Assembly (NCBI GenBank): GCA_015521945.1
Contig: WANG01000102.1
Coordinates: 1 to 16,645, forward strand
DNA length: 16,645 bases
Reading direction: 5' to 3'
DNA from: Candidatus Hydrothermarchaeota archaeon
Lineage (GTDB): Archaea; Hydrothermarchaeota; Hydrothermarchaeia; Hydrothermarchaeales; BMS3B
The position numbers and the translations under genes are program-made. The notes under the pieces were generated by a model. It was given only the letters and a program-made list of their open reading frames with translations. It did not search any database and was not told the origin of the DNA. The number at the start of each line of letters is the position of its first letter. Positions within the stretch are counted from its first letter, which is position 1. This document shows positions 1 through 6,535 of this stretch, in pieces.

Positions 1-670
1 CAGCCTCCACCAGGGTCTCAAAGGCAGCCTTTATCAGCTCGGCGCTGCCCCCGCACAGGTCAACCTGCTCCCCGAACAGGTCAGTCTCCGTCTCCTCGGC
101 GAAGGTGGTCTCAAGCACCCCAACCCTGGTTGAGCCGTTGGCTTTGGCGAGGGCGAGGGCGCGCTGCATCGCCTTGCCTGTGAAGTCCTGCTCCACCGCA
201 ACCAGCGCGGGCACCCCCGAGCCGCGGAGGTACTCCTCCCTGACCATGGCGCCCGGACCCTTGGGCGCCATCATTATCACATCCACATGCTCCGGTGGCA
301 CTATCTGCCCGAAGCGTATGTTGAAGCCGTGGGAGAAGCTCAGGGCGTTGCCCTCCTCAAGCCCCTGCCTCACGTACTTAGCGTACACCTCCGGCTGCAC
401 CTCGTCGGGTATGAGCATGTGCACTATGCTTCCCCTGCGCGCCGCCTCTTCAACCGTCATGACCTCAAACCCGTCCCTTGAGGCGCGCTTCCAGCTCTCG
501 CCACCCTCTCTGAGCCCCAGCACCACCTCAACTCCAGAATCCCTGAAGTTCTGAGCCTGGGCTGCACCCTGGCTCCCGTACCCTATCACCGCCACCGTCT
601 CGCCCTCAAGAACCGAGAGCTCCACATCCCTGTCGTAGTATATCCTGCTCAATCCGCTCACCTCATTCAT
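1..670 (-). CDS. ilvC: Ketol-acid reductoisomerase (class I), 3' end cut off by the window
   Basis: Second step of Val/Ile and third of Leu-precursor synthesis: Mg-dependent isomerisation and NADPH reduction of acetolactate or acetohydroxybutyrate, in the cytoplasm. I translated the minus strand from the ATG at 668-670; it stays open to the window edge (223 codons of a usual 330 or so). Visible marks are the nucleotide-binding GYGSQG at residues 30-35 followed by AxAxNxRDSG, the loop GLREGGESWKRA near 52-63, the SHGF catalytic-region histidine at H114, and the metal-binding DLFGEQ at 197-202 with D197 and E201, followed by LCGG. The start lies inside the last codons of the upstream 121-residue gene (8-base overlap), so the two are translationally linked. 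ilvB and ilvN, the usual upstream partners, are not here. The C-terminal knotted domain is outside the window. Confidence 0.96.
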   Translation of the reverse strand, partial: MNEVSGLSRIYYDRDVELSVLEGETVAVIGYGSQGAAQAQNFRDSGVEVVLGLREGGESWKRASRDGFEVMTVEEAARRGSIVHMLIPDEVQPEVYAKYVRQGLEEGNALSFSHGFNIRFGQIVPPEHVDVIMMAPKGPGAMVREEYLRGSGVPALVAVEQDFTGKAMQRALALAKANGSTRVGVLETTFAEETETDLFGEQVDLCGGSAELIKAAFETLVEA

Positions 671-1028
671 CTTCAACCGCATCAGGGTCAAAGTCCAGGT
701 ACTCCTTCATCTCCCCCGGGAAGACCTCTATCTCGCGGTCCTCCCGCAGGATGTGGGTGTAAACCACCTCAAGGTAGTGCTCAAACCTGATGCCGTACCT
801 CTCGTGCACCTCCGGCAGGTCCCTGGGGAAGTTTATCCACCGGGGGTTCTCCAGCTTCACCTCCACCTCCTGATTTATCTCCTGGATGAGCCTCTTCCTG
901 TCGTCAAAGTGGCGCAGGAGCTTCAGGCGCAGCACGTCCCCCGGTCTGAGGTCGTACTGGGTTTTCATGGTGTAGTTCACGTACATCTCATCTCCGCTTT
1001 CTATGCGGTTTATCTCCCTGAGCGGCAT
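663..1028 (-). CDS. Unknown 121-residue protein, first gene of the ilvC operon
   Basis: I do not recognise this family. It is acidic at both ends and rich in charged residues, with no membrane segment or signal peptide. The N-terminal half contains a RPGDVLRLKLL stretch of the kind seen in small beta-barrels; the C-terminal part (ENPRWINFPRDLPEVHERYG, then a predicted helix) is rich in aromatic and charged residues. An in-frame GTG at 1055 would add nine residues. I prefer the ATG at 1028 because AGGGGTG stands seven bases ahead of it, and because the GTG is only about 12 bases from the likely TATA box (1065-1075), upstream of the expected transcript start. Its last codons overlap the ilvC start by eight bases, which implies co-transcription and possibly a role tied to branched-chain amino acids (inference). 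It is not IlvN: there is no ACT-like sequence. Confidence 0.72.
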   Translation of the reverse strand: MPLREINRIESGDEMYVNYTMKTQYDLRPGDVLRLKLLRHFDDRKRLIQEINQEVEVKLENPRWINFPRDLPEVHERYGIRFEHYLEVVYTHILREDREIEVFPGEMKEYLDFDPDAVEDE

Positions 1029-1064
1029 AGGCGAGCACCCCTGCAACCACAACACCCTAACCTG

Positions 1065-1075
1065 TTAAAACTTAA
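1065..1075. promoter_or_regulatory. Shared TATA-like element between ilvC operon and ABC operon
   Basis: TTAAAACTTAA is the only AT-rich patch between the divergent genes. Read rightward, it predicts a transcript start near 1093, ahead of the ABC ATPase. Read leftward (TTAAGTTTTAA), it predicts one near 1043, ahead of the ATG at 1028. It is nearly self-complementary, so one site may be used in both directions. This is inferred from spacing only. Confidence 0.45.
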
Positions 1076-1126
1076 TGCCAGCCTCCATAGCTCAGGAGCA
1101 TGTTAGCCTCCGGGGATGTGCTGAGG

Positions 1127-1873
1127 ATGATACTCTTTGAGAGGGTGAGCAAGAGGTTCGGCAGGATAACGGCGCTTGAGGATGTGGACTTCAGGGTCAG
1201 GAGGGGTGAGGTCTTCGGGCTGCTCGGGGAGAACGGGGCTGGCAAGACCACGGCTCTGCGCATCCTGTGCGGGGTGCTCAGGCCGAGCTCTGGAAGGGTG
1301 GTGGTTAACGGGGTTGAGGTGTCCCGGGAGCCCAGGAGGGTGAGGAGGATGATAGGGTACCTTCCGGAGGAGCCCAGCATGTACGAGCGCATGAGCGCCG
1401 AGGGGCTTCTCAGGTTCTTCGCGGGGCTCTACGGGGTTGAGGACGCTGATGAGAGGATAGGCAGCCTCCTGGACATGGTGGGGCTGGGAGAGCGGGCTCA
1501 CTCTAAGATTTCAACCTTCTCCAAGGGCATGCGCCAGAGGCTGAGCATAGCCAGGGCGCTGCTGCACGAGCCGGAGGTGCTGGTGCTGGATGAGCCCACT
1601 TCGGGGCTTGACCCCCTGAGCGCCAGGGAGCTCAGGCGCCTCATCGCTAAGATGAGCGAGCGCAGGACGGTGGTGCTGTGCACCCACTACCTGCAGGAGG
1701 CGGAGGAGCTGTGCCACCGCGTGGGCATACTCCACAGGGGTAGGCTGGTAGCCTGCGGTACTCCGGAGGAGCTCAGGCGCGGGCTGAGGGAGCACGGCGT
1801 GGAGGCGCCCACCCTGGAGGATGTGTTCGTGTGGTACACGGGTGATGGGGGTGCGGGTTTTAAGGGTGGCTGA
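1127..1873 (+). CDS. ABC transporter ATP-binding protein (ABC-2/NatA type)
   Basis: Cytoplasmic ATPase that drives the two permeases encoded directly after it. With the start at 1127 the protein has 248 residues: Walker A GENGAGKTT at 34-42, signature FSKGMRQRLS at 131-140, Walker B VLVLDEP at 151-157, D-loop SGLD at 159-162 and H-loop histidine H187. The Q-loop position reads YLPEEP, with Glu in place of Gln, a common variant in this subfamily. MILFERVSKRFG matches the usual start of such proteins, so I chose the ATG at 1127; the ATG at 1100 would add MLASGDVLR. Neither has an ideal Shine-Dalgarno sequence (CAGGAGC sits almost against 1100). The 3' end overlaps the next start by 29 bases. 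The subfamily covers Na+ export, drug export and peptide immunity; the substrate cannot be told from the sequence. Confidence 0.93.
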   Translation: MILFERVSKRFGRITALEDVDFRVRRGEVFGLLGENGAGKTTALRILCGVLRPSSGRVVVNGVEVSREPRRVRRMIGYLPEEPSMYERMSAEGLLRFFAGLYGVEDADERIGSLLDMVGLGERAHSKISTFSKGMRQRLSIARALLHEPEVLVLDEPTSGLDPLSARELRRLIAKMSERRTVVLCTHYLQEAEELCHRVGILHRGRLVACGTPEELRRGLREHGVEAPTLEDVFVWYTGDGGAGFKGG

Positions 1874-3497
1874 GAGGGAGCTGGCGGAGCTGCTCGGCAA
1901 CCGCAGGTACATGCTCGCCTTCGGTGTGCAGACCCTTCTCCTCCTTCTTCTGCTCCCGGCCTTCGGCAACCTGCTGGCTGAGGGGGGTGCCTCGGTGCCT
2001 GCGCCTGCCTTGGAGGGGTTCATACCTGTGGGCGTGGTGGTTTATAGCCAGGATGCAGGGCTTCTCCTGGGGGAGCTGGAGCAGAGGAGGGAGCTCAGGG
2101 TGTACCTCTACTCCTCACCCCCGGTGGAGGAGCTTGAGAGGGGGAGGCTTGCAGGTTACTTGGTGGTGCCCGCGGAGTACAGGGAGAGCGGTGGCGGCGG
2201 TAGGGTGGTGCTGGTGCTCGGAGGCTCCCTGAAGGCTGGCATGCTGGAGAAGGCCGTGAGGGAGGCGCTCTCGGGTGTCAGGGGTGAGCTGCTCAGGCGC
2301 AGCGGGGGAGGTGCGGGGGTTGAGCTGGTGAGGCTCTTCAGGCGGGAGGTGGTGGTGCAGGTTGAGGAGAGGCGCTACTCCAGCTTTTTCCTGGGGTACC
2401 TCATACCCCTCGTGCTCTTCTTCCCCCTGTTCATGACCGGCGGTGCGGTGATTGACTCAACCACGGGAGAGAAGCTCAGGGGAACCCTTGAGTGCCTGCT
2501 CGCCTCTCCCGTGAGCAGGGGTGAGGTGGTGGCCGGCAAGTTCCTGGCTCTCTGGGGGTTTGCATCCATGCAGTGCGCCCTGTGGCTCGGGGTTGTGCTT
2601 GCGCTGCGCATACCTGTTGCGGAGCCCTGGAGCGCTCTCCTGGTGCTTCTTGGGGCTGCGGCTTCCCTGAGCTCCCTAAGTATGCTGCTGGGCTTCCTGG
2701 CGGGGAGCCACAGGGAGGCTAACCTTGCGCTCATGCTTCTCTACATACCCGCCTTCATAGGGGTGCTCTACACCCTGACCGCCAGCTTCTTCACGGGCTT
2801 CAGCCCCGCCTACCTCCCGGGGGTGGGGGTTGCGAGGGCGGTGAGCGGCGGCGCACAGGTTCTCCCAGCCCTTCTCCCCCAGCTCCTCCTGGCTTTCATT
2901 GCCCTTTTCGCCTGCCGGTGGGCTCTGGGGAGGGAGGAGCTCTTAGCTGGCTCCAGGCCAGCCTTCAGGGGGATGCTTGAGGAGGCAGCCCTCAGGGGCA
3001 CGCCCACAAGAGCGGGTGCTCACCTTGGGCTGCTCTTCTCGCCAGCCGGCTTCATCTTAGCCGTGGGGGTGGAGCTCGTGGCAGCCTTCGCAGCCCTCAG
3101 GCTTCTGCCCCATCCCTTAGGAATCCCCGCCTTAGTGCTCGCCTCCGCAGCCACCGAGGAGGCGGTGAAGCTCATTCCTGTGCTCCTCCTGCTCAGGTGG
3201 CGCCCCTCAGGGGCTAAAGGCGTGCTCGCATGCGCCGCCGCCTCGGCTCTGGGCTTCTTCGCCATTGAGACCGCCGTGGCTCTCGCCGGCGCTGCGGTGC
3301 TCGGGGGCGCTGCCTCAGCCTACGCCGTCGCCTACGGGAGGGGTGCAACCCTCGCCATGCACCTGCTCGCCACCACCACAGCTGCCTTGGGGCTGGTGCT
3401 GGGCGGACGTAGCAGGGGCGTGCTGCTCTTCCTTGCGGGTGTGGGTGTGCATGCAGCCTTCAACTTGGCTATCCTGGGGGGTGGGGCATGGGTGTAG
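1845..3497 (+). CDS. ABC-2 permease fused to a C-terminal PrsW-type intramembrane protease domain
   Basis: A 550-residue membrane protein with two parts. Residues 1-360 are an ABC-2 permease: one helix at about 22-45, a large external domain to about 180, then five more helices, with the coupling motif TTGEKLRGTLECLLASP at about 206-222. After a short hydrophilic linker (361-392), residues 393-550 form a second helical bundle with PrsW-like motifs: EE at 438-439 and K442 (TEEAVK), E475 in GFFAIE, H506 in MHLLATTTAALG, and H536/N540 in HAAFN. Known PrsW cleaves anti-sigma factor RsiW in Bacillus; CPBP proteases are distant relatives with a different second motif (FxxxH), absent here. I chose the ATG at 1845 because the next gene begins with the matching MGVxVL. 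The full set of protease residues implies activity, but this is inferred. A processing role on a transported or membrane-bound substrate is plausible. Confidence 0.88.
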   Translation: MGVRVLRVAERELAELLGNRRYMLAFGVQTLLLLLLLPAFGNLLAEGGASVPAPALEGFIPVGVVVYSQDAGLLLGELEQRRELRVYLYSSPPVEELERGRLAGYLVVPAEYRESGGGGRVVLVLGGSLKAGMLEKAVREALSGVRGELLRRSGGGAGVELVRLFRREVVVQVEERRYSSFFLGYLIPLVLFFPLFMTGGAVIDSTTGEKLRGTLECLLASPVSRGEVVAGKFLALWGFASMQCALWLGVVLALRIPVAEPWSALLVLLGAAASLSSLSMLLGFLAGSHREANLALMLLYIPAFIGVLYTLTASFFTGFSPAYLPGVGVARAVSGGAQVLPALLPQLLLAFIALFACRWALGREELLAGSRPAFRGMLEEAALRGTPTRAGAHLGLLFSPAGFILAVGVELVAAFAALRLLPHPLGIPALVLASAATEEAVKLIPVLLLLRWRPSGAKGVLACAAASALGFFAIETAVALAGAAVLGGAASAYAVAYGRGATLAMHLLATTTAALGLVLGGRSRGVLLFLAGVGVHAAFNLAILGGGAWV

Positions 3498-4552
3498 GTG
3501 TACTAATGCGCAAGGAGCTACGGGACATCCTCAGCGAGCGCCTCTACCTGCTCGCCTTCTTGGTGCAGCTCCTCATAGCCGTGAGCATAACCACGGTGGC
3601 TTTGATGTACGCCTCCCTGAGCAGCCCAGAGGTCATGGAGAGCTACCTTCCCCCGCAGCAGGTAAAGGCGGGTGTGGTGGGGGACATTTCCCTGCTGCAG
3701 GTGGAGAACCTGCGCCTGGTGCCATTAAAGCCTGAGGATAACTACTGGGAGCTCATGGAGAGCCGTGGACTGGTGGCGGTGCTTGTGGCGCCTGACAACC
3801 TGAGCGCCGCCCTCCAGCAGGGCAGGGCGGTCTTCCTGCTCTACATAGACAACACCAACCCCCTCTCTGGGTTCGCGGATGCCATGCTTACCCGTGCGGT
3901 GGAGAGGCTGAGGGAGCAGAGGAGCATGGCGGAGGTGGAGCTCTCTGTAAAGGGTAGAGCGCCAGATGCACCCCCGGAGTTCCTGCAGGTGATGTACGGC
4001 ATCCTCCTGCCCTTCATCCTGCTCCTCCCCACCTTCCTCGCCGCCAACATGACCACCGACTCAATCGTGGGGGAGAAGGAGAGGCGCACCTACGAGCTGC
4101 TCGCCGTGGCACCCCTGAGCCTCAGGGAGGTGATGCTCGCCAAGACCCTTCCAGTAGCCGCGGTTGCGCTTGCCCAGGCGTGGCTCTGGATGCTCCTCCT
4201 CACCCTGCGCGGAATCCAGGTGCACAACCAGGGGCTCATCCTGCTCCTCCTGGGGCTGCTTGACCTCCTCTTCATAGGTGCGGGGGTGGTCATATCCGCA
4301 GTCTCCGACACCGTGAAGGAGGCGAACGCAGGGGTTACGATGCTGCTGATATTCGCCTCCCTCCTGCTCTTCGCCCCCGTGGGCGGGCACCCCCTGCCCA
4401 CCCCCGTCAGGCTGATAGCCACCCTTTCCTCCACCCCTGCACCGGAGCTCGGAGAGGTGCTGGTGGGCATCCTCTACCTTGGCATCCTCGGCGCCCTGGT
4501 GCTCCTCCTCGGAGAGCGCCTGCTTGAGCGCAGGGAGAACCTGCGCCTGTAG
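3488..4552 (+). CDS. ABC-2 type permease, paralogue of the preceding permease
   Basis: A 354-residue membrane subunit without a protease domain. Predicted helices lie near 20-42, 169-188, 219-240, 249-272, 282-298 and 322-343, with an external domain at about 43-168. The cytoplasmic motif VGEKERRTYELLAVAPLS at 194-211 is the NatB-like coupling segment. The N-terminus (MGVGVLMRKELRDILSERLYLLAF) aligns with that of the upstream permease, so the pair arose by duplication and probably forms a heterodimer with one ATPase. The start at 3488 overlaps the upstream stop by ten bases. The ATG at 3506, with TAGGTG five bases ahead, is an alternative that removes six residues. Substrate unknown. It is the last gene of the three-gene operon. 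Confidence 0.9.
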   Translation: MGVGVLMRKELRDILSERLYLLAFLVQLLIAVSITTVALMYASLSSPEVMESYLPPQQVKAGVVGDISLLQVENLRLVPLKPEDNYWELMESRGLVAVLVAPDNLSAALQQGRAVFLLYIDNTNPLSGFADAMLTRAVERLREQRSMAEVELSVKGRAPDAPPEFLQVMYGILLPFILLLPTFLAANMTTDSIVGEKERRTYELLAVAPLSLREVMLAKTLPVAAVALAQAWLWMLLLTLRGIQVHNQGLILLLLGLLDLLFIGAGVVISAVSDTVKEANAGVTMLLIFASLLLFAPVGGHPLPTPVRLIATLSSTPAPELGEVLVGILYLGILGALVLLLGERLLERRENLRL

Positions 4553-4730
4553 CTTTTACGACGTTAGTATTCTGTGCCTCTACCCCGGCAGAGGAGGAGC
4601 GCAGGTGTGCAGGGAGTGTTAGAGGGTTCTGCAGTGTGTTCAGGTGTTTCCACAGGTGTAAAGAAGTGCACAGGGAACGTGTAAGCTTTACAGGTAAAAC
4701 TGATATATCTGCGCCTCAGAATTAATAAAC
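4553..4730 (+). promoter_or_regulatory. Regulatory gap: repeats, palindrome and TATA box upstream of the bitopic protein gene
   Basis: This 178-base stretch holds three CAGGTGT copies (4602-4608, 4641-4647, 4653-4659) and a related CAGGTAA (4691-4697). It also holds the palindrome TTTAC-AG-GTAAA (4687-4698) and a TATA box ATATAT (4703-4708) centred 25 bases before the ATG at 4731. The palindrome sits where TFB or a regulator would bind next to the TATA box. A weak hairpin (CCTCT 4577-4581 with AGAGG 4590-4594) follows the ABC operon without a T-run. No convincing gene lies in the gap. Confidence 0.6.
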
Positions 4731-5282
4731 ATGAGGCGAGAGGGCATGGAACAGGAATTTAACGGGTACCTGAAGGATACGATTGAAAGTGCAGGTGCTG
4801 AGCCCGCAGCCTCGGGTGTACCCGCGGGGTACGAGAGCAGGGTAAGGGAGGCGATGACCAAGGTAAAGGTCAGAGCCTACGAAATCAGCGCCACGGAGCT
4901 CAGGAAGAAGGCGCCGAGGCCTGGTTACCTGGGCGTGCAGGACAGGAGCGACCTCAAGTACTTCGGCGCAACCCTGCTGGTGTTCGTGATGGTCTTCACC
5001 CTCATAAGCATACCCGTCGTTGCCCCCCGCTTCCCCTACGAGCTCACCCTTGAGGTGGGCACCCTGAGCGACTACGGCATAACCGTGCCCTCCCCCACCG
5101 CCGTGTTCCTTCCCGACGTGTACGCGATGGAGGGGGATGGAAAGACGTACCAGGCGCAGGTGAGGGTTGGCACCCTCCCGGTGGAGGTCAAGGTAAGAAC
5201 CCTTGACCTGAGCACCTCCGTTGACTCCCAGGTGCTCACCGTTGCCATGCGTGGGTGCGGGTGCGGGCCCTACATGATGTAG
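4731..5282 (+). CDS. Single-pass membrane protein of unknown function with C-terminal GCGCG tail
   Basis: I do not recognise the family. The 183-residue protein has a charged N-terminal part (1-75) with a Lys/Arg-rich stretch at 45-63, one membrane helix at about 76-98, and an external C-terminal part of about 85 residues. By the positive-inside rule the N-terminus is cytoplasmic. The outer part looks like a small beta domain (alternating Val/Thr/Glu around 140-172) and ends in RGCGCGPYMM, with Cys176 and Cys178 the only cysteines, suggesting a metal, disulfide or modification site. The TATA box is centred 25 bases ahead of the ATG at 4731, so the message is probably leaderless; the ATG at 4746, with GAGAGGG just ahead, is the alternative. 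It follows the ABC-PrsW operon on the same strand but has its own promoter. It could be that protease's substrate (speculative). Confidence 0.72.
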   Translation: MRREGMEQEFNGYLKDTIESAGAEPAASGVPAGYESRVREAMTKVKVRAYEISATELRKKAPRPGYLGVQDRSDLKYFGATLLVFVMVFTLISIPVVAPRFPYELTLEVGTLSDYGITVPSPTAVFLPDVYAMEGDGKTYQAQVRVGTLPVEVKVRTLDLSTSVDSQVLTVAMRGCGCGPYMM

Positions 5283-5283
5283 C

Positions 5284-5316
5284 TCTTACCCCCCTCCCCC
5301 TTTCCCCCTTTTTCTC
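5284..5316 (+). terminator. Pyrimidine-rich terminator between convergent genes
   Basis: Just after the plus-strand stop, the sequence is almost all C and T, with T-runs at 5301-5303 and 5309-5313. T-rich tracts without a strong hairpin are typical archaeal terminators. On the minus strand the same tract is purine-rich and would not act this way. Confidence 0.5.
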
Positions 5317-6493
5317 ATATACACCTGGGAGAATCGCTCTCATGCTCCAGCCCCTCAAGAGCCGAGCGAATCCTGCTCAGCCCCTCCGCTATCGCGCCCT
5401 TGCACACCGCGTAGCTCAGCCTCAGGTGCCCCTCCCTGCCGAAGGCAGCTCCAGGTACCGTGGCAACCTTTGCCTCCTCCAGCAGGTACATGGCAAGCTT
5501 CTTTGAGTCACCCCCGTAGGCTGAGAAGTTGGGGAACACGTAGAAGGCGCCCTCGGGCATGATGCACCTCACCCCCGGCATCTTCCTGAGCTCCTCAACC
5601 ATGTACCGGCGCCTTCTGTCAAACTCGTCCAGCATGAGCCTCATGTCAGCTCCGAGCGCCTTAATCCCAGCGTGCTGCACGAAGGTGGTGACGTTGCTCA
5701 CGCTGTGCGCCTGCAGCCTGGTCATAGCCTTTATAATCTCCTCCTTACCCGCCGCATATCCGATGCGCCACCCCGTCATGCAGTAGGACTTGGAGAACCC
5801 GTTGACGGTTATGCACAGCTCCTCCATCCCGTCAAAGCTGCCTATGCTCACGTGCCTGGCGCCGTCATACACCATGTACTCGTATATCTCGTCCGAGATA
5901 ACGTATATCCCGTGGTCCTGGCAGAGCTCCGCTATGCCCCTGAGCTCCTGCTCCCGCATAACAGCGCCCGTGGGATTGCAGGGGGTGTTGAGTATGAGCA
6001 CCTTTGTCTTTGAGGTTATCCTCTCGCCCACCGCCTCCGGGGTGAGCCTGAAGCCCTCCTCCTCCTTGGTGGGCACGTAAACCGCCCTTCCCTCCGCCAG
6101 CTCCACCATCGCGGGGTAGGACACCCACCAGGGCTCTGGTATAAGAACCTCATCCCCTGGATCAACCAGCACCATTACAGCGGCGTAAATCGCCATCTTT
6201 GCCCCCGGGGTAACTATCACCTGCTCAGGCGTGCACTCAATCCCGTTCTCCCTCCTGAGCTTCTCGGCAATGGCGCTTCTCAGCTCCTCAATCCCCTGGG
6301 ATGCGGTGTACCTCCCGTACCCCTTCCTGACAGCCCTGCACACCTCCTCCGTCGCCTCCTCGGGAGGCGGAAAATCAGGCTCCCCCGCGCTCAGGTTGAT
6401 GACATCCTCGCCCCTGGCTTTCATCTCCTTGGCTTTTGCAGAAATCTCAAGAGTCGCAGAGGGGCTCACCCTCCTTATCCTTTCAGCCAGCAT
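5315..6493 (-). CDS. aspC: Aspartate aminotransferase family (fold type I, PLP-dependent)
   Basis: Cytoplasmic transaminase moving the amino group between aspartate and 2-oxoglutarate, or a close relative with similar substrates. The 392-residue protein is a normal length for the I-gamma subgroup. Marks: AGEPDF at 36-41, YTASQGIEELR at 62-72, NTPCNPTG with N173, DEIYE with D201 and Y204, the PLP lysine K235 in NGFSKSYCMTGWRIGY, and the substrate-carboxylate arginine R358 in HLRLSY. The start ATG at 6493 is backed by AGGGTGG a few bases upstream and a TATA box at 6526-6535. It lies just behind pheT but has its own promoter, so it is probably a separate unit. Its product aspartate is the substrate of NadX further along the window. 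Substrate range within the family cannot be told from motifs alone. Confidence 0.93.
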   Translation of the reverse strand: MLAERIRRVSPSATLEISAKAKEMKARGEDVINLSAGEPDFPPPEEATEEVCRAVRKGYGRYTASQGIEELRSAIAEKLRRENGIECTPEQVIVTPGAKMAIYAAVMVLVDPGDEVLIPEPWWVSYPAMVELAEGRAVYVPTKEEEGFRLTPEAVGERITSKTKVLILNTPCNPTGAVMREQELRGIAELCQDHGIYVISDEIYEYMVYDGARHVSIGSFDGMEELCITVNGFSKSYCMTGWRIGYAAGKEEIIKAMTRLQAHSVSNVTTFVQHAGIKALGADMRLMLDEFDRRRRYMVEELRKMPGVRCIMPEGAFYVFPNFSAYGGDSKKLAMYLLEEAKVATVPGAAFGREGHLRLSYAVCKGAIAEGLSRIRSALEGLEHESDSPRCI

Positions 6494-6525
6494 CTAACCA
6501 CCCTGGTGTGTATAGCAGGAGCGCA

Positions 6526-6535
6526 CATATTTAAA
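6526..6535 (-). promoter_or_regulatory. TATA box of the aminotransferase gene, overlapping the pheT stop codon
   Basis: Read on the minus strand, TTTAAATATG is a good archaeal TATA box about 37 bases before the ATG at 6493, giving an expected leader of roughly 12 bases that holds a GGGTGG ribosome site. The box includes the pheT TAA stop (6531-6533). Confidence 0.65.

Noticed and set aside
3021..3497. CPBP/Rce1-type assignment for the protease domain
   Set aside because: The CPBP pattern EExxxR...FxxxH...HxxxN is not met: the first motif is EExxK and the second is GFFAIE, which fits PrsW better.
1127..4552. ABC operon as a bacteriocin immunity or defence system
   Set aside because: There is no precursor peptide gene with a leader, no modification enzyme and no nuclease or toxin nearby; the sequence does not show the substrate.
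4577..4594. Hairpin CCTCT/AGAGG after the ABC operon as a terminator
   Set aside because: The stem has only five pairs with an eight-base loop and no T-run follows; reported only as part of the gap.
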